Both the position numbers and the translations under genes were made by a program. This document shows positions 13,738 to 21,650 of a DNA stretch of 21,650 bases, piece by piece (position 1 is the stretch's first letter; the number at the start of each line of letters is the position of its first letter). A model generated the notes under the pieces. It made no database searches. It was not told where the DNA came from and saw only the letters and a program-made list of their open reading frames with translations. The stretch is taken from the NCBI GenBank assembly GCA_910588565.1, contig CAJUPF010000024.1:17086-38735 (forward strand). The letters run 5' to 3'. The DNA comes from an uncultured Lachnospiraceae bacterium (GTDB lineage Bacteria > Bacillota > Clostridia > Lachnospirales > Lachnospiraceae).

Positions 13738-14516
13738 TTATTTTTCCGCATATACTTTTATTCTCCGAAATGTTTCAAAATAAGTTCCGTCTTGCTGTTG
13801 TGTTCTATTCAGCATTTCCTTAATTATTTCATTGCGGAAACTTGTTTTTAGTTCATGCGGCACTTGTTCTAAAAACGGAATGATAGAGGGCTGGTCTATC
13901 CAATTTATTATTGCATTAGAAGATGTAAATACTTATCCTTGTTTATTTCCTCAACTGTGAAAGCTGTAAAACCTATTGAGGAAATCAATTCTTCATACTG
14001 TAATTTTGTTGGCATGAACCACGGCCATTCAAAATCACTAAAATATTGTACATATTTATCCTCTTTTATCTTATTACGTACTACGTTAAAAAAATTGGAA
14101 CAATTACCATCACCGCCAAATTCCCATAATATCACTCCTTGATTTTTCAAGGCTGCATAAGACTTTTCTAAAAGTCTGTTATGATTTTTCACCCAATGTA
14201 ATGCTGCATTTGAATAAATAATATCAAACTCATTTTTAAAACCCATTGTATTAATATCCATCTGGATAAATTCAAGGTTTACTCTTTTGATTTTTCTTGC
14301 AGTTTGAATCATTCCGATAGAAGAATCAATTCCTTTCACTTTTCCATCTGGTACAAAGCCAGATAGTTTCTCTGTTAAAACCCCGTCACCACACCCCAAG
14401 TCTAAAATTATCTCGTTACCTTTCAATGATAATTGTGAAATTAAAGCTACTCCCCATTCTTTTTGATGACTTGAAGAGTTTTTATATTTTTCTCCATCAA
14501 ATTCGTATATAACCAT
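13738..14516 (-). pseudogene. SAM-dependent methyltransferase, frameshifted near the C-terminus
   Basis: A class I methyltransferase resembling the trans-aconitate 2-methyltransferase group. Motif I is ILDLGCGDGVLTEKLSG (about residues 37-53), with FDIIYSNAALHWV (about 98-110) and GVILWEFGG as further SAM-domain motifs. The open frame stops at 13908 after 202 residues, shorter than the roughly 255-260 of this group. In the next frame the DNA carries on without a break: NAIINWIDQPSIIPFLEQ, then PHELKTSFRNEIIKEML, and ends ETFRRIKVYAEK at 13738. Adding one base near 13915-13920 would restore about 259 residues. AGGAG precedes the ATG at 14516. It is divergent from the LysR gene. The substrate is unknown. 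Confidence 0.8.
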
Positions 14517-14627
14517 ACAAATCTCCTTTAATATTTCAGTTTGATTGAATTATACAATCCATAATGATATAATGCAAATATATGGAATTTATCAGATATA
14601 TAATTTAAAATTATATGAGGCGATAAC
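14517..14627. promoter_or_regulatory. Divergent methyltransferase/LysR promoter region with a LysR-type box
   Basis: GATTG(N7)CAATC at 14543-14559 is an imperfect-spaced dyad that contains the LysR T-N11-A pattern (T14545 to A14557). AT-rich -10-like sequences flank it. LysR-type regulators typically bind such a site and control both divergent genes. Confidence 0.5.
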
Positions 14628-15506
14628 ATGGATAAGTATGATAATCTTGCTAAATATAAAATATTTCTTTCAGTTGCAGAAAATAAAAGTATCTCAAAAG
14701 CTGCCGGACAGCTTTTTATTTCCCAGCCAGCGGTCAGTATAACAATAAAGAAATTGGAAGAAAGTCTTAACACTACTCTTTTTATTAGGAAATCTAAAGG
14801 TGTCGAACTGACAGAAAAAGGACGGCAGCTATATGACAGTTCTAAAAAAGCGTTAAGTATTTTGCATGAAACAGAAAATCTTCTTAGATTTCCTCAAAAC
14901 ACAGGGTATTTACGGATAGCTGCCAGTAATGTATTGTGCAAATACTTTCTTATGCCATATCTCAAAGAATTTACTAATGTATATCCGAGTACAGATATAT
15001 CTATCACATGTACGTCATCAGTAAATGCTTGTTCTATGATTGAAGAATGTAACATAGATTTAGCACTTGTGGCAAAACCAGAAAACAGCCGAATTATGAA
15101 ATATCATTCTATCGGATTTATCGAATACATTTTTATCTGTACTCCAACATACAGAAATAAGTTAAATTGCAAGAATGATGATATATTTGAATATGCCAAT
15201 ATTATGCTACTAGACAAAGATAATGTTTCTCGTATGCACCTCAACAATTACTATGCTCAAAATAATATAATGCCATTGCACATACTTGAAGTAAACGATA
15301 TGGATATGCTTATAGAATTTGCGAAAATGGGAATCGGCATATCCTGTGTTGTTAAACAATTTGTTGCAAAAGAATTACAAACAGGTTCGCTTATAGAAAT
15401 ACAATTATCTAAACCTATACCAAAACGTGAGATTGGTTTCATTTATAATGAAATCCAACCATTCAACGAAAATATTTTAAGATTTATCAACATTAAGAAA
15501 GTATAA
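14628..15506 (+). CDS. LysR-family transcriptional regulator
   Basis: A 292-residue activator or repressor. The N-terminal winged HTH (about 8-65) reads YKIFLSVAENKSISKAAGQLFISQPAVSITIKKLEESLNTTLFIR, the classic LysR pattern, followed by the GVELTEKGRQLY linker. The C-terminal periplasmic-binding-like effector domain spans about 92-290. GAGG lies seven bases before the ATG. It faces the methyltransferase gene and presumably senses a small molecule related to it. This pair is very AT-rich compared with the transfer genes next to it, suggesting a separate origin. It ends in a strong terminator. The frame is intact. Confidence 0.92.
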   Translation: MDKYDNLAKYKIFLSVAENKSISKAAGQLFISQPAVSITIKKLEESLNTTLFIRKSKGVELTEKGRQLYDSSKKALSILHETENLLRFPQNTGYLRIAASNVLCKYFLMPYLKEFTNVYPSTDISITCTSSVNACSMIEECNIDLALVAKPENSRIMKYHSIGFIEYIFICTPTYRNKLNCKNDDIFEYANIMLLDKDNVSRMHLNNYYAQNNIMPLHILEVNDMDMLIEFAKMGIGISCVVKQFVAKELQTGSLIEIQLSKPIPKREIGFIYNEIQPFNENILRFINIKKV

Positions 15507-15518
15507 AAACCTTATATA

Positions 15519-15564
15519 AAAATAGGCTTGCAGAACAAATAAAATGTAGTGCAAGCCTATTTTT
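15519..15564. terminator. Bidirectional terminator between the LysR gene and the transfer operon
   Basis: A 14-bp perfect stem, 15519-15532 with 15550-15563, is flanked by T-runs on both strands. It can stop both the plus-strand LysR transcript and the minus-strand transfer operon, whose last gene ends at 15566. Confidence 0.85.
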
Positions 15565-15565
15565 A

Positions 15566-16471
15566 TTACCCTACAATCTTCCAGTTCCTATCCTTTTCCA
15601 GCGTCAATTCAAACTGTGAAATCTGCGCCGCTTTCGTCCGGTTATCCAGATACTTTACGGACACGGACACTTTCACCTGCTCCCCGTCTTTTATGAATAT
15701 GGGATTGATAAGCTCCGAATACAGGTAATCACAGCCTACAGGCGTAAGCATATTCCCCTCCACATAATAGGCAAGCTCCTTTTCCGTAGCCGTTGGATAC
15801 AACTTGAAGAACGTCTCCAAGAACTCTGTCACTTCCTCCGTAGTGGCAGCGTCCACCATTCCGTCAGATTCTTTAATCTTTGGCTCATAGCCGGATTTTC
15901 CCGGCAGGCTGCTGACGGTGGGATTCTTCGTAATCACCATATCCCCGTTATCGTCTACATGAACCACTACTGTATAAGCAGAAGTACAGCCTATGGACTG
16001 TTCCCTCTCTGTCACGGTCTGGTCTACCGAGTAGGCCACAGTGAAATCCTCTGTTCCCTCCTGTTCAATATCCCAAACTTTAACGTCCGTAACCGTGGAG
16101 CTGGTAGGTATATCCTGCCGCACCGTATCCACATTCAAATCCTGTAATTCTTTTGTCAGATAGCGGTTGATATTCGTAGTCCTTGCGTCAATGGATTCCT
16201 GCGTGTTGCTCCAAGAATAATAATCCGCTGCAAAAGCTCTGACGAAATTTTCAATCCGATTCGTGTCGATAATCCGCTGCTCTATGACTTCCTTTTCATG
16301 TACCGTGTGCCTGTCAATGGCGGTGAAGTTCTTATATACCCCGAAACTGACGCTTGCCAGCAGCACCAGCCACAGGGCAAGTACCGTTTTCTTATGTGTG
16401 CCGATTTTCATTACAGGCACTCGTTTTTCTTTTTTAGGTTTTGATTCTTTTTCTTTTTTCTTAAATAGCAT
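15566..16471 (-). CDS. Tn916 Orf13-like TcpC/VirB8-type conjugation protein
   Basis: A 301-residue bitopic membrane protein of the mating channel. A Lys/Glu-rich cytoplasmic N-terminus (about 1-30) precedes one membrane helix (TVLALWLVLLASVSFGVY, about 30-48) and a large extracellular part with two NTF2-like halves, as in TcpC of pCW3. Examples are DYYSWSNTQESIDARTTNINRYLTKEL in the first and FLETFFKLYPTATEKELAYYV in the second. The second of two close ATGs is chosen because AGGA then lies nine bases upstream. It follows the hydrolase gene by 20 bp and is the last gene of the transfer operon before the cargo. The frame is intact. Confidence 0.88.
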   Translation of the reverse strand: MLFKKKEKESKPKKEKRVPVMKIGTHKKTVLALWLVLLASVSFGVYKNFTAIDRHTVHEKEVIEQRIIDTNRIENFVRAFAADYYSWSNTQESIDARTTNINRYLTKELQDLNVDTVRQDIPTSSTVTDVKVWDIEQEGTEDFTVAYSVDQTVTEREQSIGCTSAYTVVVHVDDNGDMVITKNPTVSSLPGKSGYEPKIKESDGMVDAATTEEVTEFLETFFKLYPTATEKELAYYVEGNMLTPVGCDYLYSELINPIFIKDGEQVKVSVSVKYLDNRTKAAQISQFELTLEKDRNWKIVG

Positions 16472-16491
16472 AGATACCATTCCTTTCCTTT

Positions 16492-17493
16492 TTATTTTGT
16501 TTTCATCCGTCCTGCGCCGATTAGATGTTTCTGCCAGTACGAGCCTGTCAAATCTGCATAGCCAATGGGATTTCCGGCATGATACATACGGTTGTTACCG
16601 GCATAAATCCCCACATGCGTTACATATGTTCCCGAATTGTAGGTAGAGTGGAAAAATACCAAGTCGCCAGCCTTTGCCTGTGACAGCGGTATGTGCTGGG
16701 TAGCGTCATACTGCATTTGTGCGGTACGGGGGAGCTTGATACCTGCCTTTCCGTAGCACCACTGGACAAGTCCAGAGCAATCAAAGCTGGTGTTCGGATT
16801 GCTGCCCCCGAATACATATTTCCAGCCTTGATACTTCAACGCTTCACTAAAGATTTTCTGCGCTGTAGCGTTATTAAAGCTGGGAGCGGCGAGGTATTGC
16901 GACACCAGCCTTACATAGAACATATTCCCGTATCGGTAACGCCAGCCGCCGTTTTCCTTTATGGAAATCTCATTTTTATAGCTGACTTTCACGCCGCCGG
17001 ATTTCTCCCTTGTAAAGCTCACCGCCAGCTCATAGGTATATTTCTTCCCGTGTCCGGCGACATAGCCGATAAAGCCGCCGCCGTAATTGTAGGCTTGTAC
17101 GACCGTATTGATGTCACAGCCGCTTGCCTTTGCAGATTTTAGCAATTCCGAGAAATATTTGCACCCCTGTCTGATGGATTCCTCTGTAGAGAGGGAGTTG
17201 GGCGGCAAACCGAGAGATTCCGAGGACTGCATAACGTCCGTAGCCGTGCCGCCAGATTCTACCTGCATAATCGCAAGCAGGTAATCCACATAGTCCTCAA
17301 TTCCGTACTGTCTTGCGTATTTTTCAACCGTAGGCTGGTGTTTCAATACCTCCGGGGATAAGTTCATTCCCGAAAAATCAAAGGAAGAAGTGCCGCTTTC
17401 TTCATCATCTGCGGTTATGATGAACAGGAACAAAAGCAGGCTGATAATCACTGTAAATATCCCACCGAATACCGCCAAATATCTTAACTTCAT
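16492..17493 (-). CDS. Tn916 Orf14-like peptidoglycan hydrolase (lysozyme-like + NlpC/P60)
   Basis: A two-domain cell-wall hydrolase that opens peptidoglycan for the conjugation channel, 333 residues, as in Tn916 Orf14. A membrane anchor or signal (about 5-26) is followed by a lysozyme-like transglycosylase domain (about 50-165) with a likely catalytic Glu in MQVESGG (E79) and AYNYGGGFIGYV. The C-terminal NlpC/P60 cysteine peptidase (about 208-333) has C239 (FDCSGL), H293 (THVGIY) and H305 (YHAGN). Its ATG overlaps the stop of the orf15-like frame by four bases, so translation is coupled. If the upstream frameshift in orf15 is real, expression of this gene may fall. Confidence 0.93.
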   Translation of the reverse strand: MKLRYLAVFGGIFTVIISLLLFLFIITADDEESGTSSFDFSGMNLSPEVLKHQPTVEKYARQYGIEDYVDYLLAIMQVESGGTATDVMQSSESLGLPPNSLSTEESIRQGCKYFSELLKSAKASGCDINTVVQAYNYGGGFIGYVAGHGKKYTYELAVSFTREKSGGVKVSYKNEISIKENGGWRYRYGNMFYVRLVSQYLAAPSFNNATAQKIFSEALKYQGWKYVFGGSNPNTSFDCSGLVQWCYGKAGIKLPRTAQMQYDATQHIPLSQAKAGDLVFFHSTYNSGTYVTHVGIYAGNNRMYHAGNPIGYADLTGSYWQKHLIGAGRMKTK

Positions 17494-19627
17494 TTCTTCC
17501 GTCCTTTCCGGCTGGCGGTCTGATAGGAAGTCTGATTGACAGTAGATGGATTAACCGTCTTTTTCTTGATAACCGTCGTTGACTTTTGCCGTTTTACGCT
17601 CTGTCGTGATAAAGCAGCAGAAACAGGCTGGTTTCCCCTTGCATTTTCCTGCTGTTTTAAAGCTGCGTCTCTCGTCCTGTCCGTCGCTGCCTGTCCTTTT
17701 TCTGCCGTCGTCGGACGCTCCCTAGCCATAGATTCTTTCTGCCTGTTAGCTGCCGCCTGTGAACCTGACTTCACCAATACAGGCGTTGTCGCTGGTCGGT
17801 CATGGGTTGGGGCAGCTCCTTTCCCTGTAGAACCAGAGCCTTGTCTTGCCCTGTCCAGCTCCTTGCGTTTTTCTGCAATAGTCTGCTTGTGCTGATTCTG
17901 CCTGTCGGCACGTCCTTGTTTTCTTGTTGCCTGTTCCTCCACAATGCCACGCCGGAAATCCGATACATTTTCCTGAATCCGATTTACGCCGCTATGGATA
18001 GCGTACTGTGTGTCTGTATCGGTATATCCCTGACCTGCTGTTTTACAGACTTTGCCTTATCACGAATACGGTCTTTGCCGTCAAGGGCAGCACCCACTTT
18101 CCCACCGGCACGTTTCCCGAAAGTAGAAGTGCTATTGTTTGCCGGAGAATCCGTCTGTGTGTCATGGTTTGGTCTGTCATGACTTCCCGTTTTTGCCGAA
18201 CTGTTCTTTTGCGAGCGAGCGGTTACCGCCGCACCAACCGCACCTCCGGCAGCACCAGCGGCTACGGTTCTTCCTATCCTGCGCTCCAAACGTCTTGTAC
18301 CACGCCCCAAGAACAGGATACGTCTGCCCACCTGCTGCGTGTCCGAGGATTGCAGGCTGAATATTGCCATCAAATCCCCCAGCTTAAAGTAGATTCCTGC
18401 AAAGGTCACTATCTGCAAGAACGCTATCATAAAGAACGGATAACCTGCGGAGATAGAGTAAAACATAGCGGATATGCTGAAAGCCGCCGTAATCACCAGC
18501 GTAATACCGGCACGGAGCATAATCGTATTGAACAGCTTTGTAAGTGCCTTTTTCGCCATACTTTCATAAGTTGGCAGCATGGACAAAATAAAACTGACGG
18601 GCAGGAACATAGCATACAGGATAAATAGCACCTGCGAAAATATCATCATGCCCGTTAGTAAAAATATAAAAATCGAAATCCCGATATTGAAAATAAACAG
18701 GAATACCACTGTTCCTAAACGGCTCATCGTCTTTGTGACGCTTAAGTTGGCATTATCCCTGTCCTCAATCTCGTCAACTACTACGTCCTCCCTGTCGTCC
18801 GTGTCCGGGCTGGCAGACAGTAATTCTTCGATACGGTCAGCACCCAAAGATTCTATATCCGATTCCCCGTACTGTAGAAGTAACCACGGCTGTTTCACCT
18901 GCACGGAAAATAGACTGTCACGTATCAAAGCTACGCTGTCCTTTCCCCTACTGTCAGAATCCGGCAGCACAATCTTTGTTCCAAGCGACAGGGCGGCATT
19001 GCTTACGTCTGCGGAAAATCCGTTGACCTTTGCGATATAATCCGGCGCACAGGCAATCATTGACGCTGACAGCAGAAACACGACCAGAAAATTTACCACC
19101 GCATGAACCGCCTTTGTGGTTTCCCGTCTGATAAGTCCTGTATACGCCACATAGATACCCATAACCAGAATGAGGATAAGCAGGAATCCCACATAGAACC
19201 CCTCACTGGAAAAGCCGCCGGAAGTCACTCCTGCAAGTGTCTGTATGTTTTTGCCGATTACGTCTGCCGTATCCGATATAAAATCCAGCTTATAGGATTC
19301 CTGCACCACGTAGCCTGTAGCATTGGATATATATAAGCTCACTGTCCAGACAAAATTTGTGATGGCATATAGCCCGTACTGAATACTTTTCCCAATCCCG
19401 TCCAGCCAGTTCCACGGCAGCCAATCCCACGAACTGTCCACGTAAAAATCAAGCTGGTAGTTTTCCAGTGGATATTTCGAGTAGGCGTTTGCGGCGCTCA
19501 CCGTATTGTCCACCAGTCCGGCGGCGTAAGCCACCGTGCCTGTAAGGGAGAGAAATACCAGTACGCCCAAAATCACAGAAAGCAGGATAACCAGACAGCG
19601 GAGAACCTTTCTTCTACTTCTTTCCAT
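17490..19627 (-). pseudogene. Tn916 Orf15-like VirB6/TrbL-type membrane protein, frameshifted
   Basis: Polytopic channel protein of the conjugation apparatus. The first frame gives about 547 residues with a signal-like N-terminus, hydrophobic segments near 85-105, 145-165 and 175-195, a cluster at about 315-420, and a Gly/Ala-rich stretch near 460-475. It ends prematurely at 17984 after KQQVRDIP. The next frame continues the protein: TDTQYAIHSGVNRIQENV, then DFRRGIVEEQATRKQGRADRQ and a Gln/Arg/Ala/Lys-rich tail to 17490, overlapping the next gene. One base missing near 18022-18028 explains this; repair gives about 715 residues, near the size of Tn916 Orf15. The tail alone (from 17942) has no convincing start. 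The ATG at 19627 follows GAGGTG. Confidence 0.8.
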
Positions 19628-19632
19628 AGGTT

Positions 19633-21650
19633 TCACCTCGATTCCCCTGTCTGCATGGGCGGTCTGGTATCAAAAGCATGAAACAAATCGGAGAATACCG
19701 GGTGTATCTGGATAACGCCCACACGCCCGTATAAATCCTGAAACAGACATTGCCCGTTCTCCAAATCCCTAAGCCGCTTCTGGTTGCCCTCATCCTCTTT
19801 GTCCACGCCAAAAAATTCAAGGGTATTCTTGATTTCTTTGATGTCCGTACTACGAAATGCAAACTTTAAGCCGATATTGTTCTTCATCTTCTCGTCGTCC
19901 ACGTCGCCGGAATTTTGCGTCACAAAATAAACAGCGGCGTTCATGGAACGTCCGGCACGAATCAGCTTGTTAGAGAGTGCTTTCCCCTGTGCCACCTGTA
20001 AAAATGTCCATGCTTCATCTAAATCTACTATCTTAAAAATGCTTCTGTCCGAGTGGATAAAATCCAGAGCAAAGGTACTGATAACGATAAGCATAGCAAC
20101 GGAAAGCAGCTCCATTGTGGTGTATTCCTCAAATTTTGTATCCTTATCCGGCAGCACAAGGTCTGCCACCTGTATAATGTTGAGCTGCCTGTCCAAGCTG
20201 ATAGACTGCCTTTTTTCACCGTCTGAGAAAAGCAGATGTGCAAAATCATAGTCCGTCATGCTCTCGATATGGTCTGCGATATTCTCCGCCACAGGAGAGC
20301 CGTCATTCCTCAATTCATCAATCACACGGAGAAGTCCACGCTTTTTACTCTGGGTAACAGAGTGGATTGCCCGTCTAAGGACGGGGAACTTCTCACCGTC
20401 ACGGCTGCTGATTCCCGTTAAAAAAGTAAGTATGTCAATCGCAAGGCTTTCAGCGTCCTTTGTGCGTTTCATAATCACATACGGGTCAAGAAGTCCTCTG
20501 TTCCTGTCCTCACTGGTAAGGTTCACCATCTTGATTTCATGTGCAATATCGGGCAATGTATCCGACCAGTTGCCACGCTCGGATTTCGGGTCTACAATGA
20601 CCGCCTTTCCACCGAACAGCACCGCATAGTAAATGATAAGGTTGTTGCAGAATGATTTCCCACCGCCGAGAGAGCCTAAGAACGCTGCCGCTAACGCATT
20701 TGTGACAGAACCTTTTACCCCCTGTGCCGCAAGGCTGGGCTTTAAGTAGACGTTTCTTCCCGTATCAAGGTTATAACCGATATAAATACCGTCTGTTTCC
20801 CCTAGCTGCTGCGTTGCGCCAAATCCAAGTCCGGCGAGGAAATCACTGGTAACATACTGGATATAATCATTCATGTACCGCTTGCTGGCTGGCAGAAATT
20901 CCCCGTGCAAACCCAGCATATCCCCGAACGGGCGCACCAGCTTTACATTCAAGTCATCGTAGAAATCCTTGACTTCATCACAGCGGCGTTTCAGCTCATC
21001 CAGACTGTCCGCCGCCACACGGATAACATAGGACAGCTTGTACATGGATTCCTTTGACTGGTCTAAACTGGTTTCCAGCTCATTTACTGAATCCAGAGCC
21101 TCCATTACGTTGCTGCCCGTCTCGTTGTTGGATTCCCACGCATGGTTATCCAAGTCTTTCAGCTCTTTCTTCTTGTTGCGGACAGTGGATAAGGCTTTTT
21201 TATTCGTCACAATCTCCACATTCATAGAGGTTGAGACGGGGAATGTAAACTGCTGTTGCTGGTAGTAGAAGATTTCCGAAGATGGAAAATCCAGCTCCCC
21301 GACAATGCTGTTGATGGTAAAATAGGCAGCGTAGGTTGTAGTATCCTCACTGTCTATCTTTAAGTACCGCTGGTTTTCCGTAATCAGGCAGCGGCTGGGA
21401 CGGATAAGGTCATACCGCTTTACCAGCGTTTCACGCTTCAATCTCTTTATGGGGAAATCGTACTCGTAATCCTCATAGGCAACCCCGGCTCTGCCGTAGA
21501 TATGCTCTATGAGATAACCGAAATCCTTTTTCTCCAGCCTGCGGAACTTAAAACGGCGGGAGATTTTATTTTCCAGTAACTTCTCCATCTTCATATAGCG
21601 GCTGATTTCATCATTGCTCATGGAAACGAAGTCGCCCATCAGCTTATGGT
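19633..21650 (-). CDS. Tn916 Orf16-like VirB4 conjugation ATPase (N-terminus outside window)
   Basis: Hexameric ATPase that energises the type IV secretion channel. About 670 residues are visible and the frame is open to the window edge. Tn916 Orf16 is about 815 residues, so roughly 145 N-terminal residues are missing. An apparent start at 21639 is not used because the frame reads on upstream (HKL before MGDF). Counting from that Met, Walker A is GSLGGGKS (322-329), preceded by a CagE/VirB4-type middle region. Walker B is KIVDLDEAW (about 538-546), and a VTQNSGDVDDE motif follows. It ends just before the orf15-like start, so the two are coupled. The visible part is intact. Confidence 0.92.
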   Translation of the reverse strand, partial: HKLMGDFVSMSNDEISRYMKMEKLLENKISRRFKFRRLEKKDFGYLIEHIYGRAGVAYEDYEYDFPIKRLKRETLVKRYDLIRPSRCLITENQRYLKIDSEDTTTYAAYFTINSIVGELDFPSSEIFYYQQQQFTFPVSTSMNVEIVTNKKALSTVRNKKKELKDLDNHAWESNNETGSNVMEALDSVNELETSLDQSKESMYKLSYVIRVAADSLDELKRRCDEVKDFYDDLNVKLVRPFGDMLGLHGEFLPASKRYMNDYIQYVTSDFLAGLGFGATQQLGETDGIYIGYNLDTGRNVYLKPSLAAQGVKGSVTNALAAAFLGSLGGGKSFCNNLIIYYAVLFGGKAVIVDPKSERGNWSDTLPDIAHEIKMVNLTSEDRNRGLLDPYVIMKRTKDAESLAIDILTFLTGISSRDGEKFPVLRRAIHSVTQSKKRGLLRVIDELRNDGSPVAENIADHIESMTDYDFAHLLFSDGEKRQSISLDRQLNIIQVADLVLPDKDTKFEEYTTMELLSVAMLIVISTFALDFIHSDRSIFKIVDLDEAWTFLQVAQGKALSNKLIRAGRSMNAAVYFVTQNSGDVDDEKMKNNIGLKFAFRSTDIKEIKNTLEFFGVDKEDEGNQKRLRDLENGQCLFQDLYGRVGVIQIHPVFSDLFHAFDTRPPMQTGESR

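Larger units (their letters stand above)
7741..21650. mobile_element. Tn916-family integrative conjugative element, int-proximal part; continues past the window
   Basis: Gene content and order match Tn916 read from its int end: int, xis, orf8-like, orf7-like, divergent orf9-like, accessory cargo, orf13, orf14, orf15, orf16. The accessory slot, which holds tet(M) in Tn916, here carries a MATE efflux module with PadR regulator and KTR protein plus a methyltransferase/LysR pair. The left boundary is not exact. It must fall between the intact CIRCE site (ends 7734) and the int stop (7856), and the other end is outside the window. Three genes (xis, methyltransferase, orf15) carry apparent frameshifts. 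Confidence 0.9.

Noticed and set aside
17490..17942. Separate 150-residue Gln/Arg/Lys-rich gene between orf15 and orf14
   Set aside because: Its frame continues upstream without a start into sequence that completes orf15, so it is the detached tail of the frameshifted gene.
1..21650. CRISPR arrays, tRNA or rRNA genes, insertion sequences
   Set aside because: No regularly spaced repeats, cloverleaf sequences, rRNA-conserved blocks or transposase genes were seen on either strand.

Overview
The window looks like chromosome of a low-to-mid GC Firmicute, most likely a gut Clostridia/Lachnospiraceae species. This is an inference from Gram-positive ribosome binding sites, a CIRCE heat-shock operator on clpB, a small lipoprotein typical of this group, and a Tn916-family conjugative element. 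No rRNA, tRNA or CRISPR array was seen.

Bases 1-7740 are host sequence. First comes a GC-richer, gene-free stretch (about 1-370) that ends in a terminator-like hairpin and looks like an unidentified structured RNA. An AT-rich control region with ArgR-box-like palindromes follows, then argG (argininosuccinate synthase) and a small lipoprotein gene. On the opposite strand lies a three-gene polar amino acid ABC importer operon (solute-binding lipoprotein, permease, ATPase), and then clpB. The clpB promoter has consensus-like -35 and -10 boxes with the CIRCE operator lying over the -35.

From about 7740 to the right edge, and beyond it, the window holds one end of a Tn916-like integrative conjugative element (ICE) inserted just upstream of the clpB promoter. 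Read inward from that end, the order matches Tn916: int, xis, an Orf8-like HTH gene, an Orf7-like sigma factor gene, a long attenuator-like leader, the divergent Orf9-like repressor, an accessory block, then Orf13 (TcpC/VirB8-like), Orf14 (lysozyme-NlpC/P60 hydrolase), Orf15 (VirB6-like membrane channel) and Orf16 (VirB4 ATPase, cut by the window edge). Where Tn916 carries tet(M), this element carries two divergent modules: a MATE efflux pump plus Cys-rich KTR protein controlled by a PadR-type regulator, and a SAM-dependent methyltransferase facing a LysR regulator.

The main surprise is that three element genes (xis, the methyltransferase and the VirB6-like orf15) are each broken by an apparent single-base indel, and the downstream reading frame still encodes recognisable family sequence. 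The host genes, the efflux/PadR module, the LysR gene, int and the visible part of virB4 are intact. Either the element is freshly immobilised while keeping its efflux cargo, or the assembly has indel errors. Other points of interest are the nearly mirror-symmetric divergent MATE/PadR promoter, the leader ORF and terminators ahead of the orf7-orf8 genes, and the candidate RNA at the left edge.
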